The translations under genes and the position numbers were made by a program. A DNA stretch of 59,781 bases from a virus, in the IMG/VR virus record IMGVR_UViG_3300009419_000837, positions 1-59,781 of that record; one strand, written 5' to 3'. Shown here in pieces: positions 33,753 to 42,200 of the stretch (its first letter is position 1; the number at the start of each line of letters is the position of its first letter). The notes under the pieces were generated by a model. It was given only the letters and a program-made list of their open reading frames with translations. It ran no database searches and was not told the origin of the DNA.

Positions 33753-33878
33753 CTATTCGTCGATTGAGTCGGGAGCGACTATGTCGTGCCCAATAACTTC
33801 GCCAGTATCGGCGTTCTTTACCTCAAAAGTTTCAAAGCCACGAGCGTCTACTCCAAGACTTGTCTTAACTACGTTCAT
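33753..33878 (-). CDS. Small acidic hypothetical protein
   Basis: 41 residues from ATG 33878, overlapping the stop of the fibre gene as TAATG and ending TAG 33753. The product begins MNVVKTSLGVDARGF, is beta-rich and acidic, with no motif known to me. Tight coupling to the collagen-like fibre suggests a virion or fibre-related role. Confidence 0.6.
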   Translation of the reverse strand: MNVVKTSLGVDARGFETFEVKNADTGEVIGHDIVAPDSIDE

Positions 33879-35596
33879 TATGAGAACCTCGCCCAATATC
33901 CGTTAGATGTATTAACCAAAGGTACAGCAGATGAAGGCAGAGATGTTTGCGAGTCAAGATAGCCACGCATAACAGGGCTCAACGCGTTCAACGCTGCTGG
34001 TGGGTAACCGAATGCCAGGTAAGCAGTTCCGGGTGTTGTTGCTACAACAAGGATTGCAAATCCATAGCGCTGACCAGCAACAAAGGTTACTGGAGTGGTT
34101 AGGTTACGAGAGTAAACAGTGTTACGTGTTCCAAAGATTGTTGCATCATTTGCTGTTGATGAAAGCAGTGTTGCTGTCGTGTCATCAAAACTGTACACGC
34201 CCATAATAATTGTTGTTGCACCCGTTGTTGCTGTACCAGCAGAGGCAACCGCAACAGAGGTTGCTGTATGAGTGTGCATAGGTGAGAAGAATGTCCAGTA
34301 GACAGTTCCGCTTGTAAATGTTGCAGAACGGTTGTCATAGCGTGGTGCTACATCGATAACCTGATCTGATACTTCAAAGGCTGCTGAGACATGCTCTACA
34401 AGAGCAACAGTTCCGCTAGCATCTTGAATGGTTACAGTTCTATCGGCTGTTGGATCGTCTACGCTCAAAGTAGTTTCAAACGCATTTGCTGTAGCGCCTT
34501 CAAATACAAGACTAGAGCCAAGGTTTAGACCAGTAAATGTTGGAGCAGATAATGTTCCACCTAGAGATACAACGTCTGTTCCGATAGTAATCGAGGAGTT
34601 AGCCAACTTAGCATTAGTAACGTTTGCGTCAACAATCTTCCCAGTTGTTACAGAAAGATCGGCGGGAGTTCTTACATCAGAAAGGCGAGTGTCAGTTCCG
34701 TAAACTACTTGTGATGTAGACGCATCTCCAGTTGCTGGAATGTCCTTAACAGAAGATGTTCCAAGACCAGTTACCTGAGTGTTAGCAATAGAAAGAGTAG
34801 TTTGGTCAATACCCAGTACAGCAGCCGTAGATGTACCAGTATTAGTAACTGGACCAGTAACAGAGATTACGCCTGAAGGACCTGTAGGTCCTGTAGGTCC
34901 TGTAACCATACTGTCCGCACCTGTTGGACCTGTTGCGCCTGTAGGTCCTGTTGGACCTGTTGCTCCAACAATTTGTCCAGCGCTGTACCAAGAGGTACCG
35001 TTCCAAACATACACATCGCCATCTGCATCAACAATGTAAGCATCGTTAACATCATTGCCAGTAGATGGGAGTGAAGCAACATCTGCAACGCTACCAATTA
35101 AAGTAATTGGAACACCTTGCGGACCTGTTGCTCCCGTAGGACCTGTAGGTCCTGTTACTGTTGAATCTGCACCAGTAGGTCCGGTTGGACCAGTAGGTCC
35201 GGTTGGACCTGTGACTGTTGATGGTTCAGTAGAAACTGGACCAGTAGGGCCCGTTGGGCCAGTAGGTCCGGTTGGACCAGTAGCTCCTGTAGGACCAGTA
35301 GGTCCTTGAGGAATTGCAAAATTAAATACAGCTGCAGAAGAAGTTCCAGAGTTAGAAATTGCAGCAGAAGAACCTGGCGCACCAGTTGTTACTGTTCCAA
35401 CAGTTAATGTTGAACTTGGACCAGTAGGCCCTGTTACACCAGAAGAATAAGCAAGTGAGTTCCAAACTTGAGTACCGTTACCGACTTTAAAACGACCAGT
35501 ATCGTACTCGTAGCCAACCTCACCTTGTGAAAGAAGCGGGTTTGCGCTTGCCCAGTTAGCCGCAGTATCGCGTCTGTGTTGAATCTTTACAGCCAT
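33878..35596 (-). CDS. Collagen-like tail fibre protein
   Basis: 572 residues. The N-terminus (HRRDTAANW, LLSQGEVGYEYDTGRFKVGNG) is the short motif found at the start of many tail fibres. Several blocks of Gly-X-Y triplets rich in GPT, GAT and GPQ follow, split by a globular bead (ITLIGSVADV to SWYSAGQIVG, about 165-210). The C-terminal 330 residues are beta-rich and should form the receptor-facing part. Collagen blocks predict a trimeric rod. It is encoded near a prolyl-hydroxylase-like gene and a glycosyltransferase. Confidence 0.85.
   Translation of the reverse strand: MAVKIQHRRDTAANWASANPLLSQGEVGYEYDTGRFKVGNGTQVWNSLAYSSGVTGPTGPSSTLTVGTVTTGAPGSSAAISNSGTSSAAVFNFAIPQGPTGPTGATGPTGPTGPTGPTGPVSTEPSTVTGPTGPTGPTGPTGADSTVTGPTGPTGATGPQGVPITLIGSVADVASLPSTGNDVNDAYIVDADGDVYVWNGTSWYSAGQIVGATGPTGPTGATGPTGADSMVTGPTGPTGPSGVISVTGPVTNTGTSTAAVLGIDQTTLSIANTQVTGLGTSSVKDIPATGDASTSQVVYGTDTRLSDVRTPADLSVTTGKIVDANVTNAKLANSSITIGTDVVSLGGTLSAPTFTGLNLGSSLVFEGATANAFETTLSVDDPTADRTVTIQDASGTVALVEHVSAAFEVSDQVIDVAPRYDNRSATFTSGTVYWTFFSPMHTHTATSVAVASAGTATTGATTIIMGVYSFDDTTATLLSSTANDATIFGTRNTVYSRNLTTPVTFVAGQRYGFAILVVATTPGTAYLAFGYPPAALNALSPVMRGYLDSQTSLPSSAVPLVNTSNGYWARFS
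34877..35310. repeat. Collagen-coding short repeats
   Basis: Degenerate 9- and 18-base repeats (variants of GGACCTGTAGGTCCTGT) encode Gly-Pro-Thr triplets in two blocks on both sides of a unique 150-base segment. They are related to repeats at 35680-35850 and 43376-44900, offering homology for recombination or slippage between fibre genes. Confidence 0.8.
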
Positions 35597-35952
35597 TAAC
35601 CGCTCACATTCCCTGCGTCAATTGTTGGTGCACCACCATAAATTGTAGTTGCTCCACCGCCGTCTATGTTCTGAAAGATAGGACCAGTTGGGCCAGTGCT
35701 TCCAGTCGGACCTGTTGGTCCTGTAGATCCTGTAGGACCAAGAGGACCTGTAGGTCCCTGAGATCCAGTCGGTCCAGTAAATCCTTGGATACCCTGCGGC
35801 CCAGTTGGACCAGTTGGCCCGATCGGTCCTGTAGGACCAGTCTCACCTTGGGCTTCATTGATGCGCCAAACAGAACCATCCCAATACCAAGTTTGGTTAC
35901 CTACTGTGAACAGTTCGTTCAGGGCAGGAGAGTTTGGGAAGTCGATAGGCAT
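35596..35952 (-). CDS. Short collagen-like fibre protein
   Basis: 118 residues: a 35-residue N-terminal part ([20 protein letters not shown]), about 18 Gly-X-Y triplets, and a short tail ([17 protein letters not shown]). Possibly an adaptor or head/neck fibre. Its start has TATACT seven bases upstream and no ribosome binding site; the LexA-like dyad is immediately upstream. Confidence 0.8.
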   Translation of the reverse strand: MPIDFPNSPALNELFTVGNQTWYWDGSVWRINEAQGETGPTGPIGPTGPTGPQGIQGFTGPTGSQGPTGPLGPTGSTGPTGPTGSTGPTGPIFQNIDGGGATTIYGGAPTIDAGNVSG

Positions 35953-35959
35953 AGCTGTC

Positions 35960-35965
35960 AGTATA
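35960..35965 (-). promoter_or_regulatory. Candidate -10 element for leaderless collagen-like gene
   Basis: TATACT (minus strand) ends seven bases before ATG 35952. GACAGCT between them has no binding-site character. The -35 region would overlap the GAAC-N4-GTTC dyad at 35975-35988, so a repressor bound there would block it. Confidence 0.5.
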
Positions 35966-35974
35966 AAGCATTTG

Positions 35975-35988
35975 AGAACGTATGTTCT
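35975..35988. promoter_or_regulatory. LexA (SOS)-box-like dyad
   Basis: AGAACGTATGTTCT contains GAAC-N4-GTTC with the RNRY centre of Gram-positive and actinobacterial LexA boxes. It lies in the 80-base divergent gap between the short collagen-like gene (minus) and the plus-strand gene at 36033. A GAAC-N4-GTTC match is expected about once per 65 kb by chance; the location is what makes it notable. Confidence 0.45.
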
Positions 35989-36020
35989 TCTAAAAATGAA
36001 GGACTAAGTCACTTGAATGG

Positions 36021-36026
36021 TAGAGT
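36021..36026 (+). promoter_or_regulatory. Candidate -10 element for plus-strand leaderless gene
   Basis: TAGAGT ends six bases before ATG 36033, with no Shine-Dalgarno sequence between. Same arrangement as at three minus-strand genes nearby. Confidence 0.4.
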
Positions 36027-36032
36027 TGTGCC

Positions 36033-36737
36033 ATGAGAAAGCCTTTACCAATATTAAAGTACGAGTCAGCCCATTCCGATATAGATCCTAATATGGTTAG
36101 ACCAGCTAAGGCTACTATCTCAAAATGGTTTAAGGACACCCCAAAGTGGCTTAGCCCATTCCCGCCTAGGTCCGCTCAAGAGGCTGTGCCCACAGTAAAA
36201 ATGTGCACACCTTTTTTAGAGGCTATGGCTTTGGGGTATTTAATCCATTTGCCTATGGACTTGGTTGTTTCCATAGAAAATAATGTTCAGCACCTTTCTT
36301 GGAGAATAGGTGGAGATTTAGTTGGGGTTAGAGAAGAAGATAAAATTTCTTATCTACCTTCTCCAATTGGGTGCTCACCTACGCATTACACGTGGAAGCT
36401 ACCTTTATCTTTTTCAGTCCCTGTAGGGTACAGCGTTCTTTACACTCAACCTTTTAATAGACCAGAACTGCCTTTTGTAACTTTAAGCGGAGTTATAGAC
36501 GGACCTTTTGTCACTTCAGCTGGTGGAAGCATTCCTTTTTATCTTAAAAAAGATTTTGAAGGAGTAATACCGCAAGGAACACCCTTAGCTCAACTAGTTC
36601 CTTTTAAAAACGAAAACTGGGAAGCCAAAGAAACTAAAGGATTAATCCAAGAAGGTGAACAAAACAGTCGTAAAAGTAAAGCTGTTTTATCTGGATGGTA
36701 CAAATCAGCCTATTGGAAGAAAAAATCTTTTAATTAG
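36033..36737 (+). CDS. Conserved phage protein, paralogue of 37372-38085
   Basis: 234 residues on the plus strand. It shares the pattern CxPFxxAMxxGY (CTPFLEAMALGY), THPFNR-like TQPFNRPELPFVTLSGVID, and KDFEGVIPQGTPLAQLVPF with the minus-strand gene at 37372-38085. The family occurs in myoviruses of aquatic bacteria; its function is not known to me. The C-terminus is Lys/Ser-rich. It ends overlapping the oxygenase gene tail-to-tail by 8 bases, and no terminator is visible between them. Confidence 0.75.
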   Translation: MRKPLPILKYESAHSDIDPNMVRPAKATISKWFKDTPKWLSPFPPRSAQEAVPTVKMCTPFLEAMALGYLIHLPMDLVVSIENNVQHLSWRIGGDLVGVREEDKISYLPSPIGCSPTHYTWKLPLSFSVPVGYSVLYTQPFNRPELPFVTLSGVIDGPFVTSAGGSIPFYLKKDFEGVIPQGTPLAQLVPFKNENWEAKETKGLIQEGEQNSRKSKAVLSGWYKSAYWKKKSFN

Positions 36738-37362
36738 GCTTTGGTTGATCGTGTAGCCACGTAACAACCGCGTACTTAGTTCCAGTTTTTACTGGGTGCG
36801 CTATGTGGCGGTACGCGTAACTTGCAGGGAACAACATTAAGGTACCAGCCTTAGGTTTAATTTTTATTCCAAAATTAACAAACTCAATTTCTCCGCCAGT
36901 GTAGTCATCGTTTAAGTACAAAATTGGAGATATAGATCTATGAGTGGCTGTTCCGCCATCGTAGTGGGCTTTATACTCTTGACCTGTTTGGTACTTAAGA
37001 AGGTTAAACTCTTCGACAAAAAATATGGACTCTGTTATACCTAGTGATTCGGTGTATCCATTCACAGCCGAGTAAGTTAGTTCAAAAAATCTATTATTTA
37101 AAATTCGTATGCTTTCATCTACTGGCGCGTAAGTTGAAATTGATAAGTGGCTATTGGTGCGGACATCTTCAGCAATCCTTTCCGTACCCGGAGTTTCTCC
37201 TCTAACACCAGCAGGCTTAAACTTAACTGATGATTCTGGATCAGATGTAACTCTCTCAATTGCATCAATAGTGGCTTGGGGAGAGTCCCAAACATTTTCG
37301 TATGCCGCAATGCAGCCCGCGTACACTGTAGTAGGTTCTATCGAAGAAGGTAGGATGTACAT
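36730..37362 (-). CDS. 2-oxoglutarate/Fe(II) oxygenase, prolyl 4-hydroxylase-like
   Basis: 210 residues with the metal triad and 2OG site: H133 and D135 (AHYDGG), H189 (RHIAHPV) and K196 (GTKYAVVTW). The surrounding pattern SPILYLNDDYTGGEIEF and PKAGTLMLFPA is that of prolyl-4-hydroxylase alpha-like enzymes, which hydroxylate proline in proteins including collagen. Collagen-like Gly-Pro-Thr fibres are encoded on both sides. Homologues are frequent in cyanophages with unknown targets, so the fibre as substrate is inference. ATG 37362 has AAAGGA upstream. Confidence 0.85.
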   Translation of the reverse strand: MYILPSSIEPTTVYAGCIAAYENVWDSPQATIDAIERVTSDPESSVKFKPAGVRGETPGTERIAEDVRTNSHLSISTYAPVDESIRILNNRFFELTYSAVNGYTESLGITESIFFVEEFNLLKYQTGQEYKAHYDGGTATHRSISPILYLNDDYTGGEIEFVNFGIKIKPKAGTLMLFPASYAYRHIAHPVKTGTKYAVVTWLHDQPKPN

Positions 37363-37371
37363 TTTTTTCCT

Positions 37372-38085
37372 TTACTTGTAGGACTTTTTAATCCAAAATT
37401 GTGATTGGTAAGATCGTACTAGTTTTGACATTATCATAAAACGTTCTTTTTCAGACTTCTCAAAAGAAAAAGGTTCTTTAACTTCATGCTCCCAGTTCTG
37501 TCTTATAAAAGGCATAACCTGAGCAATAGGAGTCCCTTTTTCTATAATACCTTCAAAGTTATCTTTAATGTATAGGTTAGCCACCAATGGTCGTATTGAT
37601 GTGTCAGTGTCTATAACCCCAGATAAAGTTAAAAATGGAAGGTCGTATCGGTTAAAAGGATGAGTTACTAAAACGCTAGATCCTTTTGGCGTTTTTATTC
37701 TTGGGTATAGCGCAACTCTCCAAACATCTTTTGCGTAGTTTTCAGGAATAGGTATTCCAGAACTTCTATGCGGAGGAGTATCTATATCAAAAGTTGCACC
37801 ATTTGATCGGTTAACGCCCCAAAAAACATGGGTAGATCCGTTAACTTTTCTAATTTCTATGTCTTGTGGGAGTAGCATCATGTAGCCACTAGTCATAGCA
37901 TCTACAAAAGGCATGCACTTTTTTACAGTAGATCGGTCTCTGGTGCTACCAATATGCTGTTCAATAGGAACTTCTGGTGGTATTTTTTTAAACCAATCTG
38001 GTAAAACTTGATAGGCTGGCTTAGGAGGATCCTCAGTCGCATAAATTTCTGGTGTCGCAGCTATAAACTCAATCTTTTTTGCCAT
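37372..38085 (-). CDS. Conserved phage protein, paralogue of 36033-36737
   Basis: 237 residues with CMPFVDAMTSGYMMLLPQDIEI, THPFNRYDLPFLTLSGVID and KDNFEGIIEKGTPIAQVMPF (quoted in parts), parallel to the plus-strand gene. ATG 38085 is chosen: TATGCT lies six bases upstream and there is no binding site; an in-frame GTG lies at 38100. It is the better match to the family consensus of the two. Function unknown. Confidence 0.75.
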   Translation of the reverse strand: MAKKIEFIAATPEIYATEDPPKPAYQVLPDWFKKIPPEVPIEQHIGSTRDRSTVKKCMPFVDAMTSGYMMLLPQDIEIRKVNGSTHVFWGVNRSNGATFDIDTPPHRSSGIPIPENYAKDVWRVALYPRIKTPKGSSVLVTHPFNRYDLPFLTLSGVIDTDTSIRPLVANLYIKDNFEGIIEKGTPIAQVMPFIRQNWEHEVKEPFSFEKSEKERFMIMSKLVRSYQSQFWIKKSYK

Positions 38086-38091
38086 GAGCAG

Positions 38092-38097
38092 AGCATA
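38092..38097 (-). promoter_or_regulatory. Candidate -10 element for leaderless paralogue gene
   Basis: TATGCT (minus strand) ends six bases before ATG 38085, no Shine-Dalgarno sequence between. Confidence 0.4.
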
Positions 38098-38108
38098 CAC
38101 CTAAAAAA

Positions 38109-39224
38109 TTAAGGGAGAGTAAACGACCCTGTAGAGGCTCCGACGTCTAGAACGAGCGTTCCCGCTTTCCAGATACGAAGTCCGCCTTGGTTTTGACCCT
38201 TACCTCGGTTAGCGTCTCCAAAGTAAGTGCTTCCACCTAGATCTGTTGCACCACTGATACCGCTGTTAGCTGCTCCGCCACCTTGGTTGTACAAAACATT
38301 TACGTTAGTTCCTAAGCCTGATGGGATGGATATCCAACCCGATCCGCCGCCGCCCGGAGTGCCGCCTTGGCCCTGCTGATCGCAAGCACCTCCGCCACCG
38401 CCGTAGTAGCCACCGCCACCGCCAGCGCCCCAAGAACATCCGTAACCACCCGTGTGACCAGAGCCTGAACTGTAGCCGCCTCCAGGACCTGACGTAGTGG
38501 CACCGCCTCCTACAGGAGAGCCAAATGGATCAACAGCAGTTCCGCCGTTACCGTTCATAGCTCCGCCATTTCCAGCCCAGTCGCTGTAATAACATCCACC
38601 ACCGCCACCGCCTACAGCAGCTGCAATGTTGTCCCATCCGCTAGAACCTGGGTAAGTAATCCATGTTCCTCCACCACCTGCGCCAGCTGGACCAGGTGAA
38701 CCGCCACCACCGCCAGGAGAACCTGGTGTAGTACCAGAAGCTGCGCCACCAACTACATACCCAATAACTTTTCCTGGGCTAGAGTCCATGGTGAAGACGC
38801 CGCATCCTCCGTGGCCTGTTCGACCCTGCTCAGAGTTTGGGTACGATCCTCCGCCACCCATAAGTGCAATCTGGTATGAAACTGCCAAAGTAACAGTATG
38901 AGAGATAGAAGGGCTAGTAGTAGTTCTTCCGTTAACGTCTGTTGCATTAATTGTGTATGTATAAGTACCACTAGTGTTAGCCGTTCCAGACAACACTCCA
39001 GCCGTTGATAAAGATAGCCCAGTAGGAACAGACCCACTAGCTAACGTGTAAGTAGGGTTATCTCCAGAGTCGTCAGACGCGACAAACGTATATGAATACC
39101 CAGTTGCGTTGGCAGTAGTAATTGCAGTAGGACTAAAAGTTGTCCAAACAGGGGCCAACGGTCCCTTAATAACTCTCTGTCCTTGAGGGCCATAAGCGCC
39201 TCTTCCACTTGCTCTAAAAGGCAT
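38109..39224 (-). CDS. Glycine-rich adhesin with Ig-like domain
   Basis: 371 residues. An Ig/cadherin-like domain (PTYTLASGSVPTGLSLS and GVLSGTANTSGTYTYTINAT, about 55-110) is followed by a 180-residue Gly-rich region with polyglycine runs (GGGGG) spaced by short Ser/Tyr/Pro segments, and a C-terminal cap (RIWKAGTLVLDVGAS). Polyglycine sandwich domains occur in receptor-binding tip adhesins of T-even phages (gp38). It follows the large fibre gene, so it may be its tip. Six cysteines sit in the Gly-rich part. Confidence 0.7.
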   Translation of the reverse strand: MPFRASGRGAYGPQGQRVIKGPLAPVWTTFSPTAITTANATGYSYTFVASDDSGDNPTYTLASGSVPTGLSLSTAGVLSGTANTSGTYTYTINATDVNGRTTTSPSISHTVTLAVSYQIALMGGGGSYPNSEQGRTGHGGCGVFTMDSSPGKVIGYVVGGAASGTTPGSPGGGGGSPGPAGAGGGGTWITYPGSSGWDNIAAAVGGGGGGCYYSDWAGNGGAMNGNGGTAVDPFGSPVGGGATTSGPGGGYSSGSGHTGGYGCSWGAGGGGGYYGGGGGACDQQGQGGTPGGGGSGWISIPSGLGTNVNVLYNQGGGAANSGISGATDLGGSTYFGDANRGKGQNQGGLRIWKAGTLVLDVGASTGSFTLP

Positions 39225-39234
39225 TTATTACTCC

Positions 39235-42200
39235 TTAGAAGTTCTGGTTAGCTGATGCGTATACAATCCAAGCGCCAGCGTTTGTACGATGGAACGAGAA
39301 TGTAAAGATATCAATCTTACCGGCACCATTTGTGCCTGTTGGAGTTAGGCTGTTAGCCCAACGAATAGTTTGACCAGCGCCATTAATGTTAACAGTCGAT
39401 GGGATACGACCGGTAGCACCTTGAGTAACAAAAACGTTTGTAGTCATGATGAAGTTGTTATCTGTAGGAACGTTTGTGAAGTTAAACGTCATGTTACCAG
39501 TAGGAGCAGAGGCAATGTAGAATACGTTATCAGCAGTCCAGTCAAGTGTTACAGCGTTAGATCCATCAAGAGTAACGTTTCCTACTTCTTCACGAAGTTC
39601 ACCGATTGTGGTTGTACCAGTGCTTGTAATTCCACCGTTAAATGTAGCTGCACCAGTAAATGTTGAAGTGCTGGTTACTGCTAAAGTTCCCTGTGTAGAA
39701 ACGTTACCAGTTGTTGCGTTAACAGTGAATTGGTTTGTGTTGATTGCGATATTAGACGCAGCTCCACCAGTAATGGTTGAAGAGAAGGTCGCTGCTGCTG
39801 CGGTTAGATTTCCTACACGTACAGCATCGTAAACAAGGCCTGCTTGAGCGTAATCAACTGTGGTTTCTGGCTTGACAATAATGTTAGAAGCAAGCTTCCA
39901 AGTGCTATCTGTAGCATCCTTTGACCAAGTGTTGTAGCGAGTACGGATAGGGTCTGCAACAAGTGCTGAAGATACCGACTGATTAACAACAGATGTACCA
40001 GTTGGGCTTACAGCCGTAGAGGAGACGTTTGTTGTTGTCTTAGCATAAGAGAAGGTGTTGCTTGTTACGGCAGTAATTGTGTAAGTACCGTTAAATGTTG
40101 AATCAACGTTAGTTACAACTACAGTTTCACCAACAAGGTAAGGGTGAGTTGCAGTTGTTGTAAGTGTCGCTACGTTAGATACAAGAGCCTTATTGTTGAT
40201 AGAGAATGTCTGATCACCAATACGTGCGCTCGGTACGTTAGTTGCTGTTTTAGCGTATGTAAATGATGTTGTGTTTGGAACAGTAGTAATTGTGTAGGTT
40301 CCGTTGAATGTAGAATCAATTGCGGCTACAACTACAGAGTCTCCAACTAAGAAGCCGTGAGCAACTTCTGTTTCTAGAGTTGCTACGTTAGATGTAAGAG
40401 CCTTGTTAACAACCTTACGGCTTGGCAAGAATCCAGATACTGTGTACTTACCTTCAACTACAATACCTAAATCGTTTGTAAGAGACGTTGACCCGTCACC
40501 AGTAAAGATGAATGGTGCTTCAACGGCAAGGTTAGCGGTACCTACCTGAGTACCTTCACCACCGAATACGATGTTACCTTGAATGTAAACATCACCTGAG
40601 ATACCAACGCCACCAACAACAGTTAGCGCACCAGTAGTAGGTGATGTAGAAGGTGTTGCAATTTCAATGTGTACGTTAACACCTGGTGTGATTTCCATCT
40701 GAGTATTGTCAGATGCTAGACCGCCTGCCGCAAAAATAATCTTGTTCTGCGAGCCTGTGTCGCCAGTAGCAAACACCAAGTTACCTTGGTCGTCTCCACC
40801 TTCCGCGCCAACAACAAAAATGTAACCGTCACCCTTACCAGTGATTGTAAACTCTGGGTCAGAGAAGTTAGAGGATGTGATACCCATATCGATGTAACCA
40901 GAAGAGTCGGTTCCATTGTTTGAGTACGCAATAAAGTCGGTAGAAGCATTAGCATTTGTGCTACGGTTCTGGAAAGCAATCTGTGAGTAGTCGTTAAGGT
41001 TTGTATCAACTACAACAACTGGGTTAGTAAGTGATGCTAAGAAGTTGTTAGCGTTTGAACCAATTGGGAGAGTTGTAACTCCAGAAAAGTCTACAGTTCC
41101 GTTCACATCAAGGTCACCCGCGATATTTACGTTACCCGCGCTACCAATACCGCCTGCTACTACAAGAGCACCTGTTGTTGAAGAGGTTGACTCTGTTTCA
41201 ATTTCAATGTGGACAGTCTCGTTTGGAATAATAATCATCTGTGTTGTTCCAGCGGTAAGACCGCCAGCGGCAAACACGATGTTGTTAGAAAGTCCAGTTT
41301 CTGTTGTTGCTAAAACAAGGTTACCGTCTCCAGCTGGAGCCCAAGTCAAGCCTGCTGGATCAAGGGCTGTTTCAGCTTCTGGAGAACCAGTGGTTGTAAA
41401 AGTGAATGTTACTGAGGTAGGTGCCCCAACAACTGTGCGCTTTCCATCATAGGCAGCACCAACGCCGGTTACTCGAACAACGTCTCCAGTTGTGTAACCA
41501 TGTGGGAGTGAGGTGGTTAGTGTTGCAGTTCCAGCGAGGGTCTTCTTAGAAACAACATCGTATGTGTCTCCTTGAGGCGCTGACATGAATACGTAACCAT
41601 CATGTGGGCCAGTGATTCCATAAGTCTCAGCATCAAAGTTGTTGCTGGTAATACCCATGTCAATCCAGCCGTTATCGTTTACGCCGTCTGCGGTGTATGC
41701 AATAAAGTCAGTTGATGCGTTAGCACCATTGTTTAGGTTAACGATTGGGAACTGAGCAAAGTCAGTTGTTGAGGCTGAGAACACAGACATAGCGTCTGTA
41801 AGACCAGCAGATGTTTCAAAGTTTACAGCACCTGTTCCTTGAGACCCACCTGTGTAAGTTTTAGTTAAACGAGTAGTGGCTGTCCAAAGAGAATCTGTAC
41901 CGTCTGTAGATAAAAGTTTGTATGCTTGACCTGATTGGTTTGGCAGACCTTCTTGACCCAAAGCAAAGAGTACGGTGTTATCGTTTGGAAGAGCACCTGC
42001 TGGAGTAGCTGAAGTATGTTGAACAGTTACGATAAATGTACTTGTTCCGTCTGTTACAAGATCATTTACATAATAAAGAGTATTTTGAGTATAAGTTCCG
42101 CGCCAGTCAGCACCTTCAACAATCAAAGCCCAATATGTAGCGTTAGATGGTGCGTTACCTGTTGTAGCAGTATTGCTTTTATATGCGTAAAGGTTAGGGC

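Noticed and set aside
34779-35309. Plus-strand Gly-Pro-Val-rich open frames in the fibre genes (also 43857-44114 and 35055-35309)
   Set aside because: They are antisense readings of collagen-coding repeats. The minus-strand frames have fibre N-termini, beads and coupled starts.
36033-38085. Invertible DNA cassette flanked by inverted paralogues
   Set aside because: The paralogues are too diverged at DNA level to act as long inverted repeats, and no recombinase gene is near.
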